Below are positions 1 to 7,948 of a stretch of 64,000 nt of DNA, piece by piece. The notes beneath the pieces are model-generated. The model was not told where the DNA came from. It ran no database searches and saw only the letters and a list, made by a program, of their open reading frames with translations. The position numbers were made by a program, and so were the translations under genes. Numbering within the stretch: position 1 is the stretch's first letter; the number at the start of each line of letters is the position of its first letter. This stretch comes from Variovorax paradoxus (GTDB lineage: Bacteria; Pseudomonadota; Gammaproteobacteria; Burkholderiales; Burkholderiaceae_C): the NCBI RefSeq assembly GCF_030815975.1, contig NZ_JAUSXL010000002.1:5134501-5198500 (forward strand). The letters run 5' to 3'.

Positions 1-64
1 GCTCGGCCCAGAAGGCCTCGGGCGCATCGACAGACTGGCGATAGAACTCTTCGTAGCGGCTCAT
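1..64 (-). CDS. prpE: propionyl-CoA synthetase, first 21 codons (partial)
   Basis: Only the N-terminus is inside the window; the gene runs off the left edge. The visible protein begins MSRYEEFYRQSVDAPEAFWA, which resembles the start of propionate-CoA ligases of the AMP-forming acyl-CoA synthetase family. These enzymes activate propionate to propionyl-CoA. A good ribosome binding site (AGGAGA) lies 9 bases before the ATG. An acetyl-CoA synthetase cannot be excluded from so little sequence. The shared operator-like motif upstream links it to the methylmalonyl-CoA operon later in the window and favours the propionate reading. Confidence 0.65.
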   Translation of the reverse strand, partial: MSRYEEFYRQSVDAPEAFWAE

Positions 65-113
65 CTGGATATGTCTCCTGTTATTCGTCCGGCCCTGGCG
101 GCATCGCCAAAAC

Positions 114-131
114 TGAATTCATAATTATGGA
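114..131. promoter_or_regulatory. AT-rich motif upstream of prpE, shared with the mutase/gntR promoter region
   Basis: The plus strand reads TGAATTCATAATTATGGA. The minus strand of 45685-45702, between the methylmalonyl-CoA mutase and a GntR-family regulator, reads TGAATTAATAATTATGGA, 17 of 18 identical. The core ATAATTAT is palindromic. In this GC-rich sequence such a match is unlikely by chance. It is 50 bases upstream of the prpE start, a reasonable operator position. Binding by the GntR protein at 45731-46378 is inferred. Confidence 0.55.
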
Positions 132-200
132 GACCGATCTTGCAGCAAGCTGACGGCCGGAACAATCCGGCCGAGCCCTGCGATGCTCCGCCGATTCCGG

Positions 201-803
201 CTATCGAATCAGCGTGAGCAGCTCGTCAAATGCGGGGTGCTCCGCAGTGCGCAGCCACTCGAAGCCGACCATCTCGGTCGTCACGAGTTCGGCCCCGGCA
301 CCGGCCAGCCGGTCGAAGGCGGCGTCGCGGTTGCGCTCGGTGCGCGAACTGCAGGCATCCGTGACGACCCAGACTTCGAACTCGTCTTCGAGCAAGTCGA
401 GCGCGGTCTGCAGCAGGCAGACGTGGGCTTCGCAGCCGGCGATCACGATGGAATTGCGCTCTTCGGCTGCCGCAGCAGGCTTCTGCAGATGCTTGGGCAG
501 GCTGCGGGCATTGCCTTGCGGCGCCTTCGCCGGCGCGCGCAGCCATTCGCCGAGGCCCTCTTCCACGCCGCTGAAATGCATCTTCGACAGCGTGCGCTGG
601 CACAGCGCGCGGATGTCGGGCAGGTTCTCGCCCAGCTTGGAGGGATTGTGTTCGGTGCCCCACACCGGCAGCTGGAACAGCTGCGCCATCTTGCCGAGCC
701 GCACGGCGTTCTGCGCGACCGCCTCGCCCTCGAAGATCGCCGGCATCAGCCGCGCCTGGTAGTCGACCAGAACGAGTTGGGAGAGCGAGGCGTCGAGCAG
801 CAT
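201..803 (-). CDS. isochorismatase-family cysteine hydrolase
   Basis: A 200-residue protein of the isochorismatase-like fold. The expected catalytic triad is present: Asp14 (LVLVDYQ), Lys74 (LSKMHF) and Cys129 (EAHVCLLQ). The family includes YcaC-like and nicotinamidase-like hydrolases acting on amide or enol-ether bonds; the substrate here cannot be told from sequence. An Ala/Pro/Lys-rich stretch at about residues 91-117 looks like a surface insertion before the strand carrying the catalytic Cys. It is cytoplasmic, with no signal peptide, and lies upstream of prpE on the same strand with a 136-base gap, so co-transcription is uncertain. Confidence 0.8.
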   Translation of the reverse strand: MLLDASLSQLVLVDYQARLMPAIFEGEAVAQNAVRLGKMAQLFQLPVWGTEHNPSKLGENLPDIRALCQRTLSKMHFSGVEEGLGEWLRAPAKAPQGNARSLPKHLQKPAAAAEERNSIVIAGCEAHVCLLQTALDLLEDEFEVWVVTDACSSRTERNRDAAFDRLAGAGAELVTTEMVGFEWLRTAEHPAFDELLTLIR

Positions 804-936
804 GAACAGTGTCTTTCAGGTATCGGTTGAACTGGGCTGAACCGTACCACCGAAAAGATCGGATTGTCCGGACTCGATGGCCGCGGCGCGTCGCAGAAGC
901 GGCCGTCCGCATCGCGGCGCCCCTAGACTCCGGGGC

Positions 937-1731
937 ATGCGGATCTTTTCGACCCGGCGCCATTTCACGGCCCTGAGCCTTTGCGCGGCGCTTGCGGCCA
1001 CGGGCTGCGGCGGCCTGCGCGCGGCCAGGGCGCCGCTGGACATCACGCTCGAAAAGAGCAACTGCACGCCGAACGCCGACACGCTGATCGTGATGCTCCC
1101 CGGCGCGCATTCGCGCCCGGAGGAGTTCGTGCGCGAAGGCTTCGTCGATGCCTTGAACGAGAACAGGCTCGCGGTGGACGTGATGCGGGTCGATGCGCAC
1201 CTGGGCTACTACAACGACAAGACCATCCTCGATCGGCTGAGCCGGGACGTGATGGCGCCGGCGCGCAGCCAGGGCTACAAGGCGATCTGGATCGTCGGCA
1301 TCTCGATCGGCGGCTTCGGCGCACTGCTCTACGCGCAAACCCACCCTGGCGAACTCGCAGGCCTCGTCGCCATTGCGCCCTATCTCGGGGAACGCACGCT
1401 CGGCACCGACATTGCCAATGCCGGCGGCCTCGCCCGCTGGACCGGACCGCTGGGCAATCCGCCGGGCAGCAACCCGCGAGCACCGAACGAGACACAGCTG
1501 TGGCAGTGGCTGCGCGGCTACGTCGGCGCCACCGCCACGTACGGCCCGCGGCCGCCGCTCTATCTGGGCTATGGCGTCGACGACCGCTTTGCCTTCAATC
1601 AGCGACTCCTGGCGGCCGCGCTGCCTGCGGACCGGGTCTTCACCACCGAGGGCGGCCACGACTGGCCCGAGTGGACGCGGCTCTGGCGCCGCATGCTGCC
1701 GACCTTGCCGCTGCCGGGCTGCCCCGGCTGA
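937..1731 (+). CDS. alpha/beta hydrolase, probable lipoprotein
   Basis: 264 residues from the ATG at 937. An in-frame ATG at 877 exists, but the later start puts a signal sequence directly at the N-terminus. Residues 1 to about 25 form an Arg-rich n-region and hydrophobic core ending in a Cys (AATGC), so a lipid-anchored product is likely. The nucleophile elbow GISIGG and a late GHDW histidine segment fit an alpha/beta hydrolase with a Ser-Asp-His triad. Substrate unknown. It stands alone, divergent from the isochorismatase-like gene and convergent with the sugar dehydrogenase, with only 12 bases separating the stop codons. Confidence 0.7.
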   Translation: MRIFSTRRHFTALSLCAALAATGCGGLRAARAPLDITLEKSNCTPNADTLIVMLPGAHSRPEEFVREGFVDALNENRLAVDVMRVDAHLGYYNDKTILDRLSRDVMAPARSQGYKAIWIVGISIGGFGALLYAQTHPGELAGLVAIAPYLGERTLGTDIANAGGLARWTGPLGNPPGSNPRAPNETQLWQWLRGYVGATATYGPRPPLYLGYGVDDRFAFNQRLLAAALPADRVFTTEGGHDWPEWTRLWRRMLPTLPLPGCPG

Positions 1732-1743
1732 AAGCGGCCCGCC

Positions 1744-2874
1744 TCAGTTCGGCCGCAGGCGCAGCAGCTTGCCGTCGGATTCGTCGGTCAGCACATAGAG
1801 CAGGCCGTCCGGCCCCTGCTTCACATCGCGAACGCGGGCCCGGCCATCGGCCAGCAGCTTGTGCTCGGCCACCACCTTGCCATCCTTCAGTTCGATGCGG
1901 TCGAGATAGCCGAACTTGAGCGATCCCACGAACAGGTTGCCCTTCCATGCCGCACCGTAGCGGTCGCTGGTCAGGAAGGCCATGCCCGAGGGCGCAATCG
2001 ACGGCACCCAGTAGTGCAGCGGCTGTTCCATGCCGTTCGTTGCCGTGAGCCCCTCGCCGATCTTCCCGCCGCCGTAGTTCTCGCCGTAGGTGATCACCGG
2101 CCAGCCGTAGTTGCGGCCGGCCTGCGGAATGTTGATCTCGTCGCCGCCCTGCGGGCCGTGCTCGGTCATCCAGAAGCGGCCATCGGGCGCGAGCGTCGCG
2201 CCCTGCCCGTTGCGGTGGCCATAGCTCCATATCTCGGGCAGCGCGCCCGGTCTGCCGACAAAGGGGTTGTCCCTGGGCGCCCCGCCGTCCTTGGCGATGC
2301 GCACCACCTTGCCCAGGTGGTTGTCGAGCTTCTGCGCATCTTCCTTGCGGCTGAAGCGGTCGCCCAGCGTGAGAAACAGCGTGCCGTCGCGCGCCTCGAC
2401 GATGCGGCAGCCGAAATGGTTGCGGCTGGCCACCTTGGGTTGCTGGCTGAAGATGATCCTGAGGTTTTCGAGCCGCGCACCGTCGGCCGAAAGCTGCGCG
2501 CTTGCCAACGCCGTGCTGTTGGCCGAACCGCCCGCCTCGGGTTCGGAGAAGCAGAAGTACAGCGTGCGGTTCTTCTCGAAGCCCGAATCGGCCAGCACGT
2601 CGAGCAGGCCGCCCTGGCCGCCGGCGGCAATGGCGGGCAGGCCGGCAATGGGCGCGCCGACCTTGCCGTCGGCCGCGATCAGCCGCAGCCGGCCGGGGCG
2701 CTCGGTGACCACGAAGCGCCCGTCCGACAGGAAAGCCAGGCCCCAGGGGTTCTCCAGGTCCGACGAAATGGTTTCCGGCCGTATCTGCGCCATGGCGAGC
2801 CCCCAGGCGGCCAGTGCCATGACAACAACAGTCTTCCCAATGACGCACAGCGTTTCCTGAGTTCGCAGGTTCAT
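1744..2874 (-). CDS. PQQ-dependent soluble aldose sugar dehydrogenase (YliI-like)
   Basis: 376 residues with an N-terminal signal peptide (hydrophobic stretch VVVMALAAWGLAMA), so periplasmic. The protein has the six-bladed propeller features of the glucose/sorbosone dehydrogenase family: ENPWGLAFLSDGRFVVTERP at the start, the NHFGCRI histidine, YGHRNGQG and TEHGPQGGDEIN, which carry the usual catalytic and PQQ/Ca contacts. Members oxidise aldoses to lactones and pass electrons to PQQ. No PQQ synthesis genes are in the window, so the cofactor must come from elsewhere. The gene is divergent from the NlpC/P60 gene across a 241-base AT-richer gap. Confidence 0.85.
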   Translation of the reverse strand: MNLRTQETLCVIGKTVVVMALAAWGLAMAQIRPETISSDLENPWGLAFLSDGRFVVTERPGRLRLIAADGKVGAPIAGLPAIAAGGQGGLLDVLADSGFEKNRTLYFCFSEPEAGGSANSTALASAQLSADGARLENLRIIFSQQPKVASRNHFGCRIVEARDGTLFLTLGDRFSRKEDAQKLDNHLGKVVRIAKDGGAPRDNPFVGRPGALPEIWSYGHRNGQGATLAPDGRFWMTEHGPQGGDEINIPQAGRNYGWPVITYGENYGGGKIGEGLTATNGMEQPLHYWVPSIAPSGMAFLTSDRYGAAWKGNLFVGSLKFGYLDRIELKDGKVVAEHKLLADGRARVRDVKQGPDGLLYVLTDESDGKLLRLRPN

Positions 2875-3079
2875 GTCTTTTCCGGGTAGTTACAGCGATC
2901 TTGACGCGAAATGGGGTTCGAAACCAGGCTGTTCGCGTCGCGGCGAGGAGTACGAAAGTTCACTTTCGCCCGATCGCTTATGGATCATAAAGATCGGCCG
3001 TTACATTTTTTCTTCGCTCGAATCAAAAAAATTCAAACAAATCAAAGACTTGAGGATACATTCGCCAATTCGGATGAGG

Positions 3080-3108
3080 TTGACATAACCACGCGTCATC
3101 AATATCCT
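3080..3108 (+). promoter_or_regulatory. sigma-70-type promoter, probably giving a leaderless mRNA
   Basis: TTGACA at 3080-3085 and TATCCT at 3103-3108 are separated by exactly 17 bases. The ATG of the following gene is at 3116, seven bases beyond the -10 element, where transcription would normally begin. There is no ribosome binding site in between. The start codon is well placed because a clear signal peptide begins at it. A leaderless transcript is therefore inferred. Confidence 0.65.
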
Positions 3109-3115
3109 ACGCGCC

Positions 3116-3703
3116 ATGCGTTTTTTCGTCCTACCTGCGTCCCTCCTGTTTGCCGTCGCCGTCCAGGCCGCCCCCCAACAGGACCGAACCGACGACGAAC
3201 TGGCCCGGTTGCTTGCCGACAAGGGCATCATCGGACAACTCAGGCAGGTTCGCCAAACCGTCGCCGAACGAACTTCCGACCTTGTGGTCACCGCCATCGG
3301 CTTCCTCGGGGTTCCCTACCGCCGTGGCGGCAACTCGGCCGAATCCGGTTTCGATTGCAGCGGCTTCGTTCGCGCGATGTATAACCAGACGCTCGGCCAT
3401 GTGCTGCCGCGCCGCGCCGAGGAGCAGGCCGCAGCCACCGAGAAGATCGACCCGAGCCAGCTCAAGCCCGGCGATCTCGTCTTCTTCAACACCATGCGCC
3501 GCACCTTCAGCCATGTCGGCATCTATGTCGGCGAAGGCAAGTTCATCCACTCGCCGCGCACGGGCGCCCAGGTGCGCGTGGAAGACATGAACGGCAGCTA
3601 CTGGAGCCGCCGCTTCGACGGCGCACGCCGCGTGCTCGGCGGCACACAGAACGAAGACGTGAAGGCCGCAGCCGCGGCGGCCGCGACCCACACCGGCAAC
3701 TGA
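3116..3703 (+). CDS. NlpC/P60 family (C40) cell-wall peptidase
   Basis: 195 residues. An N-terminal signal peptide (MRFFVLPASLLFAVAVQA) points to export. The NlpC/P60 domain occupies about residues 55-170 with the catalytic Cys81 in GFDCSGFV, His133 in FSHVGIYVG and a second polar position near His145. Such enzymes hydrolyse peptide bonds in peptidoglycan stems, often gamma-D-Glu to diamino acid. The C-terminal tail is Ala-rich and probably disordered. The gene is monocistronic, starting from a strong promoter with no leader and ending at a bidirectional terminator at 3732-3760. Confidence 0.88.
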   Translation: MRFFVLPASLLFAVAVQAAPQQDRTDDELARLLADKGIIGQLRQVRQTVAERTSDLVVTAIGFLGVPYRRGGNSAESGFDCSGFVRAMYNQTLGHVLPRRAEEQAAATEKIDPSQLKPGDLVFFNTMRRTFSHVGIYVGEGKFIHSPRTGAQVRVEDMNGSYWSRRFDGARRVLGGTQNEDVKAAAAAAATHTGN

Positions 3704-3731
3704 GCCGCCTGCCCGTTCCCGAATCCGGACG

Positions 3732-3760
3732 AAAAAAATCCCGCCGCGGCGGGATTTTTT
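3732..3760. terminator. bidirectional intrinsic terminator
   Basis: An A-run, the palindromic stem ATCCCGCCGCGGCGGGAT and a T-run give an intrinsic terminator that works on both strands. It lies between the convergent NlpC/P60 gene and lpdA and closes the pyruvate dehydrogenase operon. Confidence 0.88.
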
Positions 3761-3780
3761 GTGGCCGGTCGATCAGGCGA

Positions 3781-5622
3781 TCAGGCAGCCTTCTTGGCCG
3801 GCGGCAGATCGGTACAGGTGCCGTGCGCCACCTCGGCCGCCATGCCGATGCTCTCGCCCAGCGTCGGATGCGGATGGATGGTCTTGCCGATGTCGATCTC
3901 GTCCGCGCCCATCTCGATGGCCAGCGCGATCTCGCCGATCATGTCGCCGGCATGCGTGCCGACGATGCCGCCGCCCAGGATGCGGTGGGTCTCGGCGTCG
4001 AACAGCAGCTTGGTAAAACCTTCGTCGCGGCCGTTGGCGATCGCTCGGCCCGAAGCGGTCCACGGGAAATGGCCCTTCTTGATCTTGATGCCTTCGGCCT
4101 TGGCCTGGTCTTCGGTGAGGCCGACCCACGCCACCTCGGGGTCGGTGTAGGCCACGCTCGGGATCACGCGGGCGTTGAAGGCGGCGCTCGAGAGTTCCTT
4201 GTCGCCCTTCTGCTCGCCGGCAATCACCTCGGCCGCCACATGCGCCTCGTGCACCGCCTTGTGCGCCAGCATCGGCTGGCCCACGATGTCGCCGATGGCG
4301 AAGATGTGCGGCACGTTGGTGCGCATCTGGATGTCGACCGGGATGAAGCCGCGGTCGCTCACCGTCACGCCGGCCTTCTCGGCGCCGATCTTCTTGCCGT
4401 TCGGGCTGCGGCCCACGGCCTGCAGCACCAGGTCGTACAGCTGCGGCTCCTTCGGTGCCTGCTCGCCCTCGAAGGTGATCTTGATGCCCTCCTTCGTGGC
4501 CTCGGCGCCGACCGTCTTGGTCTTGAGCATGATGTTGTCGAAGCGCGGTGTGTTCATCTTCTGCCAGACCTTCACCAGGTCGCGGTCGGCGCCCTGCATC
4601 AGGCCGTCGAGCATTTCGACCACGTCGAGGCGCGCGCCCAGCGTGGAATACACCGTGCCCATTTCGAGGCCGATGATGCCGCCGCCCAGGATCAGCATGC
4701 GCTTGGGGTCGGTGCCCATCTCGAGCGCGCCGGTGGAATCGACCACCCGCGGGTCCTTCGGCATGAACGGCAGGCTGACCGACTGCGAGCCGGCCGCGAT
4801 GATGGCGTTGCGGAACTTGACGGTCTGCTTCTTGCCGGTCGTGTCCCAGCTGGTGCCCGAGGTTTCCTCGACCTCGAGGTGGTACGGGTCGATGAAGTTG
4901 CCGACGCCGCGCAGCACCGTCACCTTGCGCATCTTGGCCATGGCCGTGAGGCCGCCGGTGAGCTTGCCCACCACCTTGTTCTTGTGGCCGAGCAGCTTGG
5001 CGCGGTCGACCGTGGGTGCTGCGAAGCTCACGCCGAGGTCGGCGAAGTGCTTCACTTCATCCATGACCGAGGCCACGTGCAGCAGCGCCTTCGACGGGAT
5101 GCAGCCGACGTTCAGGCACACGCCGCCGAGCGTGGCGTAGCGTTCGATCAGCACCACCTTGAGGCCGAGGTCGGCCGCGCGGAACGCGGCCGAGTAGCCG
5201 CCGGGGCCGGCACCGAGCACGACCACGTCGCATTCGACATCGACCTTGCCGCCATAGCTCGACACGGGCATGGGCTTGCTCCCTCCCCCGCTGGGGGAGG
5301 GGGGGCGGGGCGGGGGCACGGCGGCGCTCGCCTGCGCGGCAGCCGCCGGTGCGGGCGCGGCAGGTGCCGCGGCAGCCCCGGCCCCATCGACTTCCAGCGT
5401 CAGCACCACGGAGCCTTCCTTGACCTTGTCGCCGACCTTGACGGCCAGCGACTTCACCACGCCGGCCGCCGAGGATGGAATCTCCATCGAGGCCTTGTCC
5501 GATTCGACCGTGATCAGCGACTGCTCGGCCTTGACCGTGTCGCCGACATTGACCAGCACCTCGATCACCGCGACTTCGTCGAAGTCGCCGATGTCGGGCA
5601 CCTTGATTTGTTGTTCGCTCAT
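3781..5622 (-). CDS. lpdA: dihydrolipoyl dehydrogenase (E3) with N-terminal lipoyl domain
   Basis: 613 residues, longer than the usual 470 because a lipoyl domain is fused at the N-terminus (residues 1-80, lipoyl lysine Lys43 in [10 protein letters not shown]). An Ala/Pro linker (about 80-125) leads to the flavoprotein body: the FAD-binding [14 protein letters not shown], the redox disulfide [13 protein letters not shown], and the C-terminal HPHPTLGE His-Glu pair. It re-oxidises dihydrolipoyl groups on AceF using NAD. It is the last gene of the aceE-aceF-bph-lpdA operon; its ATG overlaps the preceding stop by 4 bases. The linker contains a translated copy of a GC-rich palindromic element. Confidence 0.95.
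   Translation of the reverse strand: MSEQQIKVPDIGDFDEVAVIEVLVNVGDTVKAEQSLITVESDKASMEIPSSAAGVVKSLAVKVGDKVKEGSVVLTLEVDGAGAAAAPAAPAPAAAAQASAAVPPPRPPSPSGGGSKPMPVSSYGGKVDVECDVVVLGAGPGGYSAAFRAADLGLKVVLIERYATLGGVCLNVGCIPSKALLHVASVMDEVKHFADLGVSFAAPTVDRAKLLGHKNKVVGKLTGGLTAMAKMRKVTVLRGVGNFIDPYHLEVEETSGTSWDTTGKKQTVKFRNAIIAAGSQSVSLPFMPKDPRVVDSTGALEMGTDPKRMLILGGGIIGLEMGTVYSTLGARLDVVEMLDGLMQGADRDLVKVWQKMNTPRFDNIMLKTKTVGAEATKEGIKITFEGEQAPKEPQLYDLVLQAVGRSPNGKKIGAEKAGVTVSDRGFIPVDIQMRTNVPHIFAIGDIVGQPMLAHKAVHEAHVAAEVIAGEQKGDKELSSAAFNARVIPSVAYTDPEVAWVGLTEDQAKAEGIKIKKGHFPWTASGRAIANGRDEGFTKLLFDAETHRILGGGIVGTHAGDMIGEIALAIEMGADEIDIGKTIHPHPTLGESIGMAAEVAHGTCTDLPPAKKAA
5278..5315 (-). repeat. GC-rich palindromic element inside the lpdA linker
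   Basis: On the coding strand CCCTCCCCC, AGC and GGGGGAGGG form a perfect 9-base-pair hairpin followed by GAGCAAG-like sequence. It is read in frame as the Pro/Gly/Ser stretch at residues about 103-118 of LpdA. It closely resembles the element in the aceF linker (CCCTCTCCCCAG-AGGGG-GAGGGAGCCAG). A common mobile or repeat origin is inferred. Confidence 0.5.
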
Positions 5623-6212
5623 TTGGACACTTTCAGTTTGAGTGTGAGAACGTCGACCGGTGGGGCCGAATTGCGATCGAATTCGCAGGCGGCGGCAATG
5701 CCTGCCTCCGCCACGTCGCGCGAGCTGCGCGACTTGATGTCATAGGCCGCGTGCATGGCGCCGAGCGCAAAGCCGCGTCCCGAGCCGATGGCCCAGAACT
5801 GCTTGAACTCGAACACCTCGCGGTAGCTGTAGATGCCGTAGATGCCGCTCTGGTTGGCCATCAGCATCGTGAACTGGCTCGACTCGTAGGGCTCGTGCTC
5901 GTCTTCCTTGGTCTGCATGAAGAACGAGTCCTTCAGCACCGGATGCAGCAGCGTGAAGGTGCGGAAGATCTCGTGCTTGCTGCCGAACAGCAGCGCCTCG
6001 CGCGGCTGCGCGGCCAGCGCATGCTGCAGCACCAGGAAGTGCGCAGCGGCGCCGGCCACGGCAAAAAGGCTCTGCCCCGCCGCGTCTTCGATGGTGAAGA
6101 TCTTCTGGTTCGCCTCGGCGCGGTGCGAAAGCCGCGTGTCGCCGAAGGTCACCAGGGAATCGGCCGCCATCGTGACCTGGCCGCCTTTGCGGACGGCCAC
6201 TACCGTGGTCAT
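5619..6212 (-). CDS. proteasome-like Ntn hydrolase, BPH type (HslV-related), inside the pdh operon
   Basis: 197 residues beginning [19 protein letters not shown], matching HslV-type beta subunits in which Met removal exposes a catalytic Thr1. Thr1, Asp17 (AADS) and a GSG loop (WAIGSGRGF) are present; by ungapped alignment Lys33 is Ala, but Lys36 (NQKIF) is a likely equivalent after a short insertion. The family fits the betaproteobacterial proteasome homologue BPH, reported as a double-ring peptidase. An in-frame ATG farther upstream is less likely because it would bury the Thr and overlap aceF extensively. The gene overlaps both aceF and lpdA by 4 bases (ATGA), so it is translationally coupled to the pyruvate dehydrogenase subunits. 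No unfoldase partner is adjacent. Confidence 0.82.
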   Translation of the reverse strand: MTTVVAVRKGGQVTMAADSLVTFGDTRLSHRAEANQKIFTIEDAAGQSLFAVAGAAAHFLVLQHALAAQPREALLFGSKHEIFRTFTLLHPVLKDSFFMQTKEDEHEPYESSQFTMLMANQSGIYGIYSYREVFEFKQFWAIGSGRGFALGAMHAAYDIKSRSSRDVAEAGIAAACEFDRNSAPPVDVLTLKLKVSK

Positions 6213-7894
6213 AGCAGGATTCGACGGTAGTCCGCGAGCACTTGCCCAAGGTAGGCGTTGAAGCGCGCGGCCAGGGCACCATCGATCACGCGGTGGTCGT
6301 ACGACAGCGACAGCGGCAGCGTCAGGCGCGGCACGAACTGCTTGCCGTCCCACACCGGCTTCATCTGGCCCTTGGAGAGGCCGAGGATGGCCACTTCGGG
6401 GGCGTTGATGATGGGCGTGAAGTGCGTGCCGCCGATGCCGCCGAGCGAGCTGATCGAGAAGCAGCCGCCCTGCATGTCGGCCGAGCCGAGCTTGCCGTCG
6501 CGCGCCTTCTTGGCGAGTTCGCCCATCTCGGCGCTGATCTGCAGGATGCCCTTCTTGTCGGCATCCTTGAGCACCGGCACCACGAGCCCGTTGGGCGTAT
6601 CGGCCGCGAAGCCGATGTTGTAGTACTGCTTGTAGACCAGCTGGTCGCCGTCGAGGCTGGCGTTGAAGTCGGGGAACTTCTTCAGCGCCGCCACCACCGC
6701 CTTGATCACGAAGGCCAGCATCGTCACCTTGACGCCCGACTTCTCGTTCTCCTTGTTGGTGGAGACGCGGAAAGCCTCGAGTTCGGTGATGTCGGCTTCG
6801 TCGTTGTTGGTGACGTGCGGAATCATCACCCAGTTGCGGTGCAGGTTGGCGCCGCTGAGCTTCTTGATGCGCGACAGGTCCTTGCGCTCGACCGCGCCGA
6901 ACTTCGCGAAGTCGACCTTGGGCCAGGGAATGAGGCCCAATGCCGCACCATCGGTGCCGCCGCCGGCCGGCGCCTTGGCCGCCGAGGCCTTGGTGCTGGC
7001 CTGGCCGCTCATCACGGCCTTGGTGAAGCCCTGGACGTCTTCCTGCGTGATGCGGCCCTTGGGACCGGAGCCCTTGACCTCTTCGAGCGGCACGCCGAGT
7101 TCGCGGGCGAACTTGCGCACCGAGGGCGAGGCGTGCGGCAGGTTGCCGGTGGGCGCGGCCGTCGGCTCGTGCGCCGCCGGTGCGGGCGCGCCCGCACCCC
7201 GGCCCTCTTCCGCAGCGGCGGGAGCGGGAGAGGAAACGGGGGCCGCAGCGGCCGGGGGACTGGCTCCCTCGCCCCTCTGGGGAGAGGGCTGGGGTGAGGG
7301 GCCGGCGGCGGTCGAACCTTCCAATATCGCGATCAGGTCGCCGATGTTGACCGTGTCGCCGACCTTGACCTTGAGTTCCTTGAGCACGCCGGCCGCCGAC
7401 GACGGAATTTCCATCGAGGCCTTGTCCGATTCCACCGTGATCAGCGACTGGTCGGCCGCGATCGTGTCGCCGGGTTTCACGAGCAATTCGATGACCGAGA
7501 CATCCTTGAAGTCGCCGATGTCCGGCACCTTGACCTCGACCGGACCCGAGGCGGCCGGTGCGGCCGCGGGGGCAGGCGCCGCTGCGGCTGGCGTTGGCGC
7601 GGCGGCTGCGGGAGCCGCAGCGGGCGCGGCGGCCGGCGCTGCTGCAGCACCCGCTTCCTCGGCCTCGAGCACCAGCACCACCGAGCCCTCCTTCACCTTG
7701 CCGCCGACCGCGACCTTGATCTCCTTGACCACACCGGCGGTCGACGACGGAATTTCCATCGACGCCTTGTCCGATTCGACCGTGATGAGCGACTGCTCGG
7801 CCTTGACCGTGTCGCCCACCTTCACGAGCACCTCGATCACCGCGACTTCATCGAAATCGCCGATGTCCGGCACCTTGACTTCCACTGCTGCCAT
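6209..7894 (-). CDS. aceF: pyruvate dehydrogenase E2, dihydrolipoyllysine acetyltransferase
   Basis: 561 residues. Two lipoyl domains (lysines at 43 and 158, each in [12 protein letters not shown]), separated by an Ala/Pro linker; a second long linker (about 194-250); a peripheral subunit-binding domain (about 253-290, [14 protein letters not shown]); and the acyltransferase core with the catalytic [15 protein letters not shown] near the C-terminus. It forms the core of the complex that turns pyruvate into acetyl-CoA. It follows aceE by 54 bases and its stop overlaps the BPH-type gene by 4 bases. The second linker appears to be built partly from translated copies of a palindromic repeat. Confidence 0.96.
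   Translation of the reverse strand: MAAVEVKVPDIGDFDEVAVIEVLVKVGDTVKAEQSLITVESDKASMEIPSSTAGVVKEIKVAVGGKVKEGSVVLVLEAEEAGAAAAPAAAPAAAPAAAAPTPAAAAPAPAAAPAASGPVEVKVPDIGDFKDVSVIELLVKPGDTIAADQSLITVESDKASMEIPSSAAGVLKELKVKVGDTVNIGDLIAILEGSTAAGPSPQPSPQRGEGASPPAAAAPVSSPAPAAAEEGRGAGAPAPAAHEPTAAPTGNLPHASPSVRKFARELGVPLEEVKGSGPKGRITQEDVQGFTKAVMSGQASTKASAAKAPAGGGTDGAALGLIPWPKVDFAKFGAVERKDLSRIKKLSGANLHRNWVMIPHVTNNDEADITELEAFRVSTNKENEKSGVKVTMLAFVIKAVVAALKKFPDFNASLDGDQLVYKQYYNIGFAADTPNGLVVPVLKDADKKGILQISAEMGELAKKARDGKLGSADMQGGCFSISSLGGIGGTHFTPIINAPEVAILGLSKGQMKPVWDGKQFVPRLTLPLSLSYDHRVIDGALAARFNAYLGQVLADYRRILL
7190..7303 (-). repeat. palindromic repeat copies translated within the aceF linker
   Basis: At 7259-7303 the coding strand has CCCTCACCCCAGCCCTCTC followed by CCCAGAGGGGCGAGGGAG, giving residues about 198-214. 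A second, degenerate copy at about 7191-7243 supplies the EEGRGAGAP segment. The first is nearly identical to the element in the lpdA linker and resembles short CCCTCTCCCC/GGGGAGAGGG palindromes that are common between genes in proteobacteria. Both lie in flexible linker, where an in-frame insertion would be tolerated. Confidence 0.5.
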
Positions 7895-7948
7895 ATCGTT
7901 TGTCTCCCGCCGTGAGGCGCCGTTCGTTCGTTGGTTGTTGATTGATGT

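Noticed and set aside
226..1659. Long open frame antiparallel to the hydrolase genes
   Set aside because: It is Arg/Ala-rich, lies opposite to or out of frame with well-supported genes, and has no recognisable domain; typical of high-GC shadow frames.
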